From Galeruca laticollis (lineage: Eukaryota > Arthropoda > Insecta > Coleoptera > Chrysomelidae), in contig OY998176.1 of the NCBI GenBank assembly GCA_963921935.1, positions 179,610,445 to 179,674,444 on the forward strand: 64,000 nucleotides of DNA. The letters run 5' to 3'. The notes under the pieces were generated by a model. That model saw nothing but the letters and a program-made list of their open reading frames with translations, was not told the origin of the DNA and made no database searches. The position numbers were made by a program, and so were the translations under genes. Each line of letters begins with the position of its first letter. Position 1 is the first letter of the stretch. This document shows positions 34,725-45,651 of this stretch, piece by piece.

Positions 34725-35551
34725 CTAAGCATTTTGTAATTCCTCAACTTCATTTGTATTTAAAGCCTTACTTGCTTTAGTACAAACCTTCTGTAAGTGT
34801 CCCCTAATTTTACAAAATTTGCAGTAAAGATTAGTTTTATTACAATTATTGGCTAAATGATCAGAAAAACAACAACGAAAACATTTTTGTCCTCTACTAG
34901 TATTGTTATTTGTATTTTGACTATTGTTATTATTAGAATTGGTATTGTAATTTTTATTAACATTATTTTCAAACTTATTTTTAGGAGTGACAAGATTGAT
35001 TGTACTACTATTTTTATGTAGCTGATTAGCGTCCCTTTCTGACACTTCCATACCTACAGCTATGTCTACTGCTTTTTCTAAAGTTAAATCGCAAGTTTCT
35101 AACAATCTATTATAAATTCTTTGAGTATGTAAACCATATAAAAATTGATTTTGTAGAGCTGTTTTTAAAAAATTACCAAACTTACAGTATATGGCCAATT
35201 TTTGTAGATCATGTAAAAATTCTGTCTCTCCTTCTTGTTGTCTTCTGGATTGAAATCTAAATGTTTCTGCGATTTCCAAAGGAACGGAATCAAAAAATTC
35301 ATCTATTGTAACGACTATAGAGTTGTAGTATTTGTCCTCCGTAACTTCAGGTACCAATTTATCACATAGTGTGTTGTATGCATCGGAGCCCATGTAAGGT
35401 AGTAAATAGTGTAATTTAAGTCTTTCAGGAACTTCGAAAATAGTAAAAGCTACTTCAAGTCTTTTTACCCATCTGGCCCATTTATTTTGCTTGTTTCTAT
35501 GGTAAATGTAGATGTAGTGTATGTAGCAGTTCTTTCGCCTTGATTTGCCAT
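34725..35551 (-). pseudogene. Gypsy C gag with two zinc knuckles
   Basis: A start at 35551 (MANQGERTATYTT) is followed by a break near 35394-35465. The main frame is 34725-35393 (222 codons). It has a gag capsid-like helix-rich region (QEGETEFLHDLQKLAIYC, NQFLYGLHTQRI), an asparagine-rich linker, and two CCHC knuckles near the end: CFRCCFSDHLANNC and CKFCKIRGHLQKVC. These bind the element RNA. It lies upstream of the protease-RT frame. Confidence 0.8.
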
Positions 35552-35648
35552 TGTTCTTGTCGAAGCAATAATTGCAATGGTGTTGCTTGGACTATTTGTA
35601 GTAAAATTTGTATGTACGTATTTTGTAGGTTCGATTTGTATTGATATG

Positions 35649-35664
35649 CCTACCTTGTCGCCAA
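35649..35664 (-). promoter_or_regulatory. Gypsy C primer-binding site
   Basis: On the minus strand TGGCGACAAGGTAGGC lies six bases after the end of the 5' LTR. TGGCGAC is the beginning of primer sites complementary to tRNA-Arg in some gypsy elements, but the rest does not match well, so the primer tRNA is unsettled. Confidence 0.5.
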
Positions 35665-35669
35665 TTCTT

Positions 35670-35850
35670 TGTTGTGTATGGAGTTGAGTGAATGCTTCGT
35701 AATAAATCACTTCGAATCCCAATTATGATCAACTTTATTAATTAAAAGAAATACAATGCATGTGGTAACTATGCAGCTGCCATTCTAGAGCAATGCCGAA
35801 TGACCCCTGACAACAATGACATGTGACTTAGGTTAAACATAGGAAGATTC
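35670..35850 (-). repeat. Gypsy C 5' LTR, outer end missing
   Basis: Direct repeat of 31512-31715 from TGTTGTGTATGG up to about 35850, after which similarity stops. The outermost ~20 bp with the TG end is lost. Confidence 0.8.
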
Positions 35851-36229
35851 ATCGAATTAGCTTCAGTGAAACCTGTATTCATTTTAAATATGTCTTTTAA
35901 AAGGCAATCAAACAGAAGCGCACTTTCAATTATGAAATAACACAAACAACAAACCACTACTGAAAACTGAACGTGGATGATATAATTTGACAACCTTCTA
36001 GTCGACTTTCACTTTGTCTTAATCAACTAGAATAGTCAAGTAGGATTCAATAACAGAACGTACTTTGAATCTGGCAACAAGGGCTTCTGCCATTGGTTTA
36101 ATCAAAGAGGTTTATTTAAATCTTGAAAAGTTTTCAAAACTAATTTTCGAAAATATTTATAACTTTTTGAGATAAATATCGTTATCATGGAAAAAGATAT
36201 GTTATTCTTAATCCTCCTAATATGAATTC
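35851..36229. other. Unassigned 380 bp
   Basis: Between gypsy C and the RTE-like LINE. No coding frame, repeat or motif was recognised on either strand. Confidence 0.5.
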
Positions 36230-37488
36230 AAACGACAGAAATGCACTGATATAAGGAAACTCGAAAATCCGGCAGAAAGATCACAAATGAGCCAAAAACT
36301 TGAGAACAGGTTAAAAGAAATAGAGAGCTATAAAAACATTGAACCAGACGAAAACATTGAGTCTGCATTGTAAAATCTGAAGAACACGATAATTGTGACC
36401 CAGGAGATCGACATTGGATTTCCAAGTAACACTAAAAAGCAGGAGTGGATGACCGATGAAATCATTGCATTAATGAATAGACGAAGAGAACAAAAATGTA
36501 GCTAAATGCTAAATATGCCGAAATTAACAGGTTTATTCATGTGAGATGCAGAGAAGCCAAAGAATCATGGCTCGCGCACAAATGCACGGAAATATAAATC
36601 CAACAGGAAAAACACGTACATAAAAATATCGAGTTTACAGGAAGACAGCAGAAAAGCCACAGGGGGTATTAAGAGGTTCCAACAACGAAATACTCACGGG
36701 AGTAGATGAGAAACGGTGGAAGGAGTATACCGAGAATCTTTTTAATGGCGTGAGACCGGACTTACCCCCAGATATAGAGGAAACAAATGAAATGAAATTA
36801 CCAAAGAAGAGGTTAAACATGCAATTAAACTTCAAGAGAACGGAAGATGATGGCCCTGACAATGTGCATGCAGAAACCCTTAGACTCGTCGCGGATGAGA
36901 ACGGGGTGGGTCTAAACCTCATTACTACTTTATTTAACCGAATGTACAGAATCGGAAAAGTACCCACGGAATGGTTGAGATCCACTTTGGTCACCTTGCC
37001 AAAGAAGAACTGTGCATCACGATGCGACGAGTGCCGTATGATTAATCTGATGTCCCACGCCTTAAAGATATTCTTAAGAATCATCAATACACGTATATAT
37101 AAAAAGTGTGAGAACCTGGAGGATTGTTCCCAATTTGGCTTTAGGAACGGAACAGGAACCCGAGAAGCTCTTTTCGCTTTGAACGGGCTGACACAGAGAT
37201 GTAGGAACATGAATGTAGATGTGTTTGCATGCTTTATTGACAATAAAAAAACTTTTCATTGTGTATCACACCAAAAAATTATCAACATTCTGAAATCAAC
37301 CGCGATCGATGCTTAGGTTCTATACATGATCATAAGCGGACTTTATTGGCACCAAACATCAACAGTCAAAATCGAGGAAATTGCAATAAGAAAATGTGTG
37401 TGACAAGAGTGTGTACTGTTTAACGTCTCCTCTGAGGCAGTATTCAACGAAGCCCTCGAGAATACAACTGCAGACATAAAGATCAAAC
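36230..37488 (+). pseudogene. RTE-like LINE fragment (linker and RT)
   Basis: The linker near 36420-36500 reads KKQEWMTDEIIALMNRRREQ. The RT at 36750-37316 has VPTEWLRSTLVTLPKKN, LMSHALKIFLRIINTRIYKK, QFGFRNGTGTREALFALN and CFIDNKKTFHCV, where the catalytic FIDYEKAFD block is altered. A broken GVRQGCVLSP-like block follows near 37400. These blocks match proteins annotated as endonuclease-reverse transcriptase in insects. The endonuclease is missing on the left and the YADD box on the right: satellite DNA begins abruptly at 37489. Confidence 0.75.
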
Positions 37489-37860
37489 GACAAAATCACT
37501 AAGTAAAGCAAGTTATATGGCATACAACGACAAAAGAGAGATAACAAAAGCTGAACTCAGTTTTATTCAAAATAGACGCATTTGTCTGAATGCGTCGAGA
37601 AACTCCAAATATTGGACATATATCTGTTATTATTGTGAGATTCGCGGAAATATACATATTTAATGCTAGATCAGGGTGAATATATCTAGATGGAGGTTAA
37701 TGTTACTAGTTCTCGGTAAACTATACTAAATATCGGGACAAATGACAAAATCGCTAAACAAAGCAAGTTATATGGCACACAACGACAAAAGATCGTAGAT
37801 AACTAAATCTGCTCAAAATGGATGCATTTGCCTGAATCGTCATAGTAACTTAGAATATTG

Positions 37861-37911
<51 letters not shown>

Positions 37912-39316
37912 TTATTGGTAGATATCCCGGAAATCTGTATAATCAATGCTAGATTACGGTGAATCTATCTTAATGTCGGATAATGTAACTAGTTTTCGGT
38001 GAACTGTGCTAAATATCGCCAAATATGTCAAAATCGCTAAACAAATGAAGTTATATGGTACACAACGACAAAAGATCGTAGCTAACTAAATCTGGACTTA
38101 GTTTTGCTCAAAATGGATGCATTTGCCTGAATCGTACTAGTTACTTTAAATATTACTCGTATATCTGTTATTATTCGCAGATATCCCGAAAATCTATATA
38201 TTTAATGCTAGATTATGGTGAATCCATCTAAATGTCGGTTAATGTTTCACTAGTTCTCGATGAACTGTGCTAAATTTCGGTAGAAATGACAAAATCGCTA
38301 AACAAAGCAAGTTATATGGCATACAACGATAAAAGATCGTTGATAACTAAATCTGAACTTAGTTTTGCTCAAAATGGATGAATTAGCCTGAATCATCCTA
38401 GTAACTTCAAATATTAGCCATATATCTGTTATTATTGGCTGATATCCCGGAAATCTGTATATTTAATGTAGATTACGGTGAATCCATCTAAAAGTCGGTT
38501 AATGTTACTAGTTCTCAGTAAACTGTGCTAAATTATCGGGAGAAATGACAAAATCGCTAAACAAAGCAAGTTATATGGCACACAACGACAAAAGATCGTA
38601 GATAACTAAATCTGCTCAAAATGGATGCATTTGCCTGAATCGTCATAGTAACTTAGAATATTGGCCATATATCTATCATTATTGGTAGATATCCCGGAAA
38701 TCTGTATATTCAATGTTAGATTACGGTGAATCTATCTTAATGTCGGATAATGTAACTAGTTTTCGGTGAACTGTGCTAAATATCGCCAAATATGTCAAAA
38801 TCGCTAAACAAATGAAGTTATATGGTACACAACGACAAAAGATCGTAGATAACTAAATCTGGACTTAGTTTTTCTCAAAATAGATGCACATATCTGAATC
38901 CTTTTAGTAACTTCAAATATTACCCATATATCTGTTATTATTGGCAGATATCCCGGAAATCTATTTATTGGTAGTTTACGGTGAATCTTTCCAAATATCG
39001 GTTAATGTTACTAGTTCTCGGAGAACTGTGTTACATTATCGAGGGAAATGACAAAATGACTAAACAAAGCATACAACGACAAAATATCGTAGATAACTGA
39101 ATCTGGACTTAGTTTTGCTCAAAATGGATGCATTTGCCTGAATCGTCCTAGTAACTTGAAATATTATCCATATATCTGTTATTATTGGCAGATATCCTGG
39201 AAATCTATATATTTAATGCTAGATTACGGTGAATCCATCTTAATGTCGGGTATTGTCACTAGTTCTCCGTGTGCTAAATTATCGGGAGAAATGACAAAAT
39301 CGCTAAACAAAGCAAG
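37489..39316. repeat. ~255-bp satellite array, about seven monomers
   Basis: Monomers recur at about 37508, 37763, 38046, 38307, 38567, 38813 and 39070, judged by GCAAGTTATATGG and ATCTGTTATTATTGG. Shared blocks include CTAGTTCTCGGTAAACT, GACAAAATCGCTAAACAAA and GACAAAAGATCGTAGATAAC. Monomers 2 and 5 (37763 and 38567) share private variants such as CGTCATAGTAACTTAG, which suggests a three-monomer higher-order repeat of about 0.8 kb. The same family recurs at 51397-54750. Confidence 0.9.
37863..37909. repeat. (TA)n expanded inside a satellite monomer
   Basis: The monomer normally has CCATATATC here. In this copy the TA pair is expanded to about 23 units, lengthening the monomer by about 40 bp. 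Confidence 0.9.
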
Positions 39317-39750
39317 AATAAGTTTATATCACATATGGTGTCTTGATTTTTCTTATGAAATTCTTAAATTGCTTTAGTATTGTTATGTCATGGATAGCCA
39401 ATCGAAGATGCAGATTTTATATTATTGGTTCATTATACATTTTTCTGGCAAATCTTCACAATATCACTAGTAACTTAAATTTCCGCGCACTTTAAAAGAT
39501 AATCATGGTAAATGATATTATATACAGTGTGTTGTATGACAATTACAGTTTGTTTTTAATTGCTCTAGTTCGTTATTTAAAATTGATTTTATTGATGTCT
39601 ATATGTTAAGATCATTGAAATAGCTTATATGATAATGCTGTTTTACTACATAACAATATACTGGATGTTTGTTTTAAATTAATTCTAGTGTAATAATACC
39701 TGTTTCAGCCTATGCTGATTTCCTTTCCGTTGATGGATTATTTTATTAAA
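39317..39750. repeat. 434-bp dispersed repeat, copy 1
   Basis: Starts AATAAGTTTATATCA and ends GATTATTTTATTAAA. It is repeated in direct orientation at 44813-45246, also 434 bp, with about fifteen differences by eye. Its left end adjoins the satellite. No coding potential. The 3'-end texture suggests the tail of a non-LTR or Penelope-like element, but this is not proven. Confidence 0.85.
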
Positions 39751-39866
39751 ACACCCCCGTCCCAAAATGTGTATTACTTTATTTGATTTGTCACTCACAT
39801 AAAGTAACATGCATTTGATTAAATTTATTTTCAATTTTTGATTTATTCTGATTATTTCTAGTTTAT

Positions 39867-40545
39867 TTACTGATAATATTTATATAATTGTGATATGTGA
39901 AAAATTCCTCTTAATTGTTTCGTAACAGTATGTACTAATTTATAACTATTAATTCCATCATTAGTTATTTCATAGGGTCCTTCATAAAGTAATTGTAATT
40001 TCGCACATTCACCTTGTTTTAAATTTGAAACACTTAATGATTTTAATAAAACTAAATCTCCCTTTTTAAATGAAATATGCTTTTTTATTTTATTATTCTG
40101 ATGCAAAATTCTTTTTTTTTGCTTGTTTATTCAACCTTTCTCGGGAATTTAATAATAATTTTTAATAACTTTGAATAATTTCAGGTATCCATGGCCTTTC
40201 TGGATAAGATTGTTCAAATAATATAATTGGTGCTACTTCAGTTATGGTATTAGGTGTATATATGCACTCTATTATTTCTGGTATTTTAGTATCCCAGATT
40301 TCTTGTTCATGGTGAGTAAGTATTCTAAGATATTTAGTAATTTCTTTTATTGCTTGTTCTGCATTATTTGAAGATTGCCTCCGTATACTAGTATATACTG
40401 GATTTATATTTTTCTTCATTAGCCATTCTTTTCATTTTGGATTATTAAAATAGGTAGCGTTGTCCATTTTAATATTGTTAGGAATTCCTTGTTCAATGAA
40501 AAATTTATTTAATAATTGTTTTGTGACAGTAGTATTTGTTCTTTT
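39867..40545 (-). pseudogene. Gypsy integrase fragment, inverted relative to gypsy B
   Basis: Minus-strand frames read FFIEQGIPNNIKMDNATYF (second catalytic aspartate region), then 40162-40419 with the post-core region, and 39867-40106 with FKKGDLVLLKSLSVSNL and YEGPYEITNDGINSYKL, a gypsy integrase tail. The first catalytic D is missing. It abuts the outer end of the gypsy B LTR at about 40545 and points the other way. Gypsy B lacks exactly this integrase part, so both may derive from one element. Confidence 0.75.
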
Positions 40546-40756
40546 ACTCGGGAATTACCTCAACCCATCCTGATGACATCGCAGTGTAAACGCGGAGTCA
40601 GCAGAGTGCGGAACCGAGGACATAAAAACAGTTGTAAAGAGTATTTTTGTTGTTGTTGTCAATTTGAATTTGAAGTAAACGTAATAATTGTCAGAGAATA
40701 TGATTGTAACTTGAAAATAAAGTTTTTAAAAATAGAATTTAGTGCATGAAGCAGTT
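40546..40756 (+). repeat. Gypsy B 5' LTR (putative)
   Basis: About 210 bp between the inverted integrase fragment and a tRNA-Ser primer site, ending AAAGTTTTTAAAAATAGAAT and TGCATGAAGCAGTTA. The 3' part resembles the gypsy A LTR in texture (TTTTTAAAAATA). No second copy was found downstream, so the boundaries are inferred. Confidence 0.55.
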
Positions 40757-40759
40757 AAT

Positions 40760-40777
40760 TAGCGCAGTCAGTAGGAT
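40760..40777 (+). promoter_or_regulatory. Primer-binding site, tRNA-Ser type (gypsy B)
   Basis: TAGCGCAGTCAGTAGGAT differs from TGGCGCAGTCGGTAGGAT, the complement of the insect tRNA-Ser 3' end, at two positions. It follows the putative LTR. Confidence 0.75.
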
Positions 40778-41110
40778 ATCGTGGGATTGATTTGTATCGA
40801 ACAAACCAATTAACGCGTCGACGATTAGCCCGATATCGAACCGTATAAACTGTCAGTAGTGGTGACGCCGACGGATACGTTAAAAAGTGAACTTTAAGTG
40901 GAGAGGTTTGAGAATTGGAATCATATCGTCCACTTCTGCGAGGGACCAGTGTTTCGGAGAAGACAAAATTGCTGAACCGGACCTCTACCTCATAATTGGA
41001 ATGCTGAGAGTCATTTATTTACTGTAAGTGCAATTTATGTCTGATATACTTGAAATTTTAACAAATAGTTTACAAAATTTGTCTATTGATAACTCTTTAA
41101 TGACTCTTCG

Positions 41111-42034
41111 GTGACGATTACAAGCTCAAATACTATTAATATTGACAACAACCAAAGTAATAATATAATGGCAGAAAATTTTAAATCTGAATATTTGAAA
41201 TGTATTCCACAATTCGATGGAAATCCGAATGACTCAAATCAATTTTTATCAGTTTGTGATAGTCTTATTACCAATTTTTATGATAGGGTGAACCCAAATA
41301 ATTTTCATAATGTATACTTGTTGCAGTCTATAATAAGTAAACTAGTAGGTAGTGCAAGAACTGTAGTTAATATTCAAAATGTCGATACTTGGGATTAGTT
41401 GGAATCTGTCTTAAGACGAAATTTTGCAGATCAACGGGATGTGACTTGTTTGAATAGAGACTTGGTAGTAATGAGGCAAATGCCTAGTGAAAAAGCCCAA
41501 AATTTCTACGATAGAATTTTAAATATATTAAATTTATTATGCAGTTATGTATAAATTCACGAACATATACAAGCTTCAAGGGATTTAAAGAAAAAATTAT
41601 ACAATGATCTAGCACTCAAAACATTTCTTTGTGGACTAAGGTAACCTTAAGGCACTACAATTCGATGTATGCGGCCTGAAAATTTGGCTGTAGCATTACA
41701 ATTTGTGACTGAGGAAGAAAATACTCACTATTTTCAAAACTCAACAAATAAAAATCAATTTAAACCAAATAATTCAACAAACAGATCTTTTCAGCAAAAT
41801 GTTCCAAATCGTAATTTTAATAACCCTCAGTATGTATCACAAAATAGAAATTTCTCTTCAAATCAAAATTTTTATAAAAACAAAAATCAATTACCAACAA
41901 GTCCAATTCAATTTAGACAAAATGTTCCGAACCAAAGTGTTTCCTCTAATGCACGAACTTTCCGAAATACATCAGTAGAAAATGTTTTCAAACCAAATCC
42001 AAATAGAACATTTCCAAAACCGACACCAATGTAA
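41111..42034 (+). pseudogene. Gypsy B gag
   Basis: The first frame (41111-41398) carries FDGNPNDSNQFLSVCDSLI and the next holds NFADQRDVTCLNRDLVVMRQ and FLCGLR. An asparagine- and glutamine-rich tail follows at 41669-42034, and more N-rich sequence continues to about 42170. In-frame stops at about 41397, 41551 and 41644 break it. No zinc knuckle is visible, consistent with 17.6/297-type gag. Homologous to gypsy A gag. Confidence 0.75.
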
Positions 42035-42306
42035 TCATCAACAAGTAATACTGGAAGAATAAATAATAATTATAATGATAACAATCATTCTTTTAATAAT
42101 CAAAATAGAAGTAATCATTTTGCACAGCCTAACCATTCTAACTATAGACCGCAACAAAACTATATAGCTGAAGAATTATATATTACTGAAATAGAAAATA
42201 CTAATAGAAACTTTTGCGAGGAAAGTGAAATTAATGAAAGAACTCATGAAGAAAATCTTGATACAATTGAAAATTTTCATATCACCTCCGACCCAATGCC
42301 CAAGAT

Positions 42307-44414
42307 TTGACACCTCTTACCATTTCGTTGAATAACGTAGATTGTAGTGAATTAGCATATATAACTTTTCCAGAATATAACATTAAATTTGTCGATTCTG
42401 GGTCGACAAAATCATTTTTAGATCCAGATATTGCTAAGAAATTAAATATGACTCATTTATTGTATCCACTGTATTCCAAAAATCATCTCATAAAAATAGT
42501 GTAGAAATACCAGCGTCAGAAATTTTTCGATTGACTAATAAACACTTATTAAAATTTTATTTATTTGAGTTTCATAATATTTTTGATGGTTTGATAGGAT
42601 TAGATAATCTCCAATTACTGAAATGTTCAATATATTTCAATAATGCATGTCTAATTACGCCTCATGCAAAAATAAAGCTTAAATTTCAAAAAATTAGTAA
42701 CACGAATAATACACAAGTAATTAATATAGAACCTCGTACAGAGAAAGTAGTTCAAGTAAAAACTACAATAAAAAACGGCGAGATTGTAATTCCTTATCAA
42801 AAGATAAAAAACAGCGAAATTCCAGAATGTCTGACGGTTGCTCGTAATGGTCTCGCTATTACAACAATAATAAACAACACTACAAGCTTCTTAACACTTG
42901 ATTTCTCGGAACCGTTGACAGTAGAAAAATTTGATGTCGACAATATCTCAGAGTTCAACATGCATAATTTTGATAATTCGGATAAATGCGAATTTGATTT
43001 ATCTCAGATTCGGACCGACCATCTGAATAAAGAAGAAAAGGATGCAATTTTAAATTTATGTTATAAATATTCAGATATATTTTATAGAGAGAATGAGCCT
43101 TTAAGTTTTACAAGTAAAATTGAACATTGTATTAGAACTACGGACGAGGTGCCAATTTATTCAAAATCATATCGTTATCCATTTATCTATAGACAAGAAG
43201 TGAAAAATCAAATTCAGAGTATGCTCAATCAAAATATAATTGAACCGAGCAATATCCCATGGTCGAGTAATATTTGAGTGGTACCGAAGCGAAAGGATGC
43301 ATCAGGCAAACAAAAATTCCGCGTAGTGTTCGACTATCGTAAGTTAAACGAAAAGACGATGAATATCCTCTCCCAAATATAACTGATTTATTAGATAAAC
43401 TCAGCAAATGCCAGTATTTTACTACTCTCGATTTGGCCAGTGGATATCACCAAATTGAAATGAATGAAGCTGACATAGAAAAGACGGCGTTTAGTACAGA
43501 ACAAGGTCATTGGGAATTCTTGAGACTTCCCTTCGGTCTAAAAAACGGTCCATCAACATTTCAACGCGTCATGGATAACATACTAAGGGGTATCCAAAAT
43601 GAGAAATGTCTAGTCTACCTTGATGACATTAAAATTTTTTCCACGTCACTTCAAGAACATCTAGAGAGACTTAAGGCCGTATTTGACAGATTAAGAGAAG
43701 CCAACTTTAAAATACAACTTAACAAATCTGAAGTTTTGAGTAAGGAAGTGGCCTATCTTGGACACGTCGTAACTCCGGAAGGTGTTCGACCTAATCCGGA
43801 CAAAATTAAGGCAATAAAAGAATACCCGTTACCAGAAACTACAAAACAAATAAAATGATTTCTTGGTTTAGTGGGTTATTATAGACGATTTATCAATAAC
43901 TTTGCAAAAATAACTAAACCATTGACTCAGTGTCTAAAAAAGGGTGCAAAATAGTTTTGAAACCTGTAAATAGTTACTGACAAACGAGCCCATATTACAA
44001 TAACCCGACTTCTCAAAACCGTTCAATTAACCAACCGATACCAGTAATGTAGCATTGGGAACTATCCTATCACATGGACAAATCGGTAAAGACCTACCGG
44101 TCGCATATGCATCGAGAACCTTGAATGATTCTGAAAGGAAGTACTCTACGATTGAAAGAGAATTGTTGTGTATTGTTTGGGCTACTAAATATTTCAGACC
44201 ATATTTATATGGACGTAAATTTTTCATAATAACTGACCACAAACCATTACAATGGTTGTTTTCGTTAAAAGATCCCAATTCAAAACTCTTAAGGTGTAGA
44301 ATTAAACTTGAAGAATACGACTACACTATAATTTATCGGAAGGGATCATTAATAGCTCATGCCGGACTGAAATTCACGCAAAAGAAACGCAAAGCGACAT
44401 TTGGGACGAAATAG
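42307..44414 (+). pseudogene. Gypsy B protease - RT - RNase H
   Basis: The protease active site appears as VDSGSTKSF at 42307-42504. RT spans 42531-43858 with IEPSNIPWSSNI, then a stop, VFDYRKLNEK, LASGYHQIEM, FLRLPFGLKNGPSTFQ and the intact catalytic box VYLDDIKIF. RNase H at 44055-44414 has YASRTLNDSERKYSTIEREL and ITDHKPLQWLFSL. Frameshifts at about 42505, 43280, 43365 and 43857 break the polyprotein. Integrase does not follow. The catalytic aspartates of RT remain, so decay is modest. Confidence 0.85.
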
Positions 44415-44510
44415 ATATTATCACAGAAGAAGTTGAAAATAACAGAGACGAATTAATTACACCGGATATTGAAGATATAACGCAAAAGAAATTATAAATA
44501 AAATAACATA

Positions 44511-44812
44511 TCTGTGTCCAATTCAGTTCATAGATCACATAATGTATTCCAGTTATCCATTTCATCCATCTTTTTTCCAATTTGCATATGTTGCAATGCG
44601 TTATTTTGGGTTATTTGTATCTTGTTTACTCATTTCGAGGTTTTGATATCTTCTTTTCAAGTAAGTTACTTATTTTTTACTGTTAATTTCAATTTTAGTT
44701 TTCCAAAATTTTAAATGTCTGCTTTCCCTTTCAATAAATATCTCTCGTCCCTCAATTGTTCCAATAAATATCGTTGCTAACCTCCGTTGCTATGAAACTG
44801 TTTATGACCTCT
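44511..44812. other. Unassigned 300 bp between gypsy B and repeat copy 2
   Basis: No coding frame or repeat recognised. A piece of a 3' LTR is conceivable, but it does not resemble the putative 5' LTR. Confidence 0.4.
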
Positions 44813-45242
44813 AATAAGTTTATATCAAATATGGTGTCTTGATTTTTCTTATGAAATTCTTAAATTGCTTTAGTATTGTTATGTCATGGATAGCCAATCA
44901 AAGATGATGATTTTATATTATTGGTTCATTATACATTTTTCTGGCAAATCTTCACAATGTCACTAGTAACTTAAATTTCCGCACACTTTAAAAGATAATA
45001 ATTGTAAATGGTATTATATACAGTTTGTTGTATGACAATTACAGTTTGTTTTTAATTGCTCTAGTTCTTTATGTGAAATTGATTTTATTGATGTCTATAT
45101 GTTCAGATCATTGAAATAGCTTATATGATAATGCTGTTTTACTACATAACAATATACTGGATGTTTGTTTTAAATTAATTCTAGTGTAATAATGCCTGTT
45201 TCAGCCTATGCTGATTTCCTTTCCGTTGATGGATTATTTTAT

Positions 45243-45246
<4 letters not shown>
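44813..45246. repeat. 434-bp dispersed repeat, copy 2
   Basis: Direct repeat of 39317-39750 with the same end points. It is followed immediately by a (TA)n tract. Confidence 0.85.

Positions 45247-45301
<55 letters not shown>
45247..45301. repeat. (TA)n microsatellite
   Basis: About 27 TA units directly after the 434-bp repeat. Confidence 0.95.
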
Positions 45302-45304
<3 letters not shown>

Positions 45305-45651
45305 GAAGAAAGATATTTGCCAACTTATTCGTAATGGATATTTTTGTGGGGATGTGGTAATAAGACTCCAGAGTAAATTCTCTCATATATTTATTCCCGA
45401 GCTTTCGAATAATTTTTATTCATTATCAATGGCTATAAATAATTGGTCAATGTTATCATTATTAATAATTAAATGGAATAATAAATACTTACATAAAATC
45501 TATAGCAAATTTTGGAAAAGTTGTAAATTTTTATAATAAATTCTTTCAAACATAAATTAATGAAAAACTCGAAAAACAATATGACAATAAACAAAATTTT
45601 TGATCTTGAACTACTACAATTTTTATTCTTTTATCATAAAGTTGAAGATTG

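Larger units (their letters stand above)
31512..35850 (-). mobile_element. Gypsy C: nearly full-length Ty3/gypsy element
   Basis: The order on the minus strand is: 5' LTR (truncated at its outer end), primer site, gag with two zinc knuckles, protease-RT-RNase H, integrase, polypurine tract, 3' LTR. It is about 4.3 kb. It is the best preserved LTR element in the window, with few frameshifts. The pol resembles proteins annotated in insects as K02A2.6-like, which belong to the Mag-type gypsy branch; this placement is tentative. It lies directly upstream of HYKK on the same strand. Confidence 0.85.
40546..44510 (+). mobile_element. Gypsy B: 17.6/297-like element, 3' part missing
   Basis: LTR, tRNA-Ser primer site, gag, protease, RT and RNase H follow in order on the plus strand. 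The sequence stops within or just after RNase H at about 44510, with no integrase and no 3' LTR. Gag blocks match gypsy A at 6503-7132, so the two belong to the same lineage. It is bracketed by 434-bp direct repeats. Confidence 0.75.

Noticed and set aside
36635..37243. 202-codon minus-strand ORF
   Set aside because: Antisense of the RTE-like RT on the plus strand, which has clear motifs.
40560..40585. CTGATGA...TAAAC in the gypsy B LTR as a possible hammerhead
   Set aside because: Only a 3-bp stem II can form and the GAAA box is absent.
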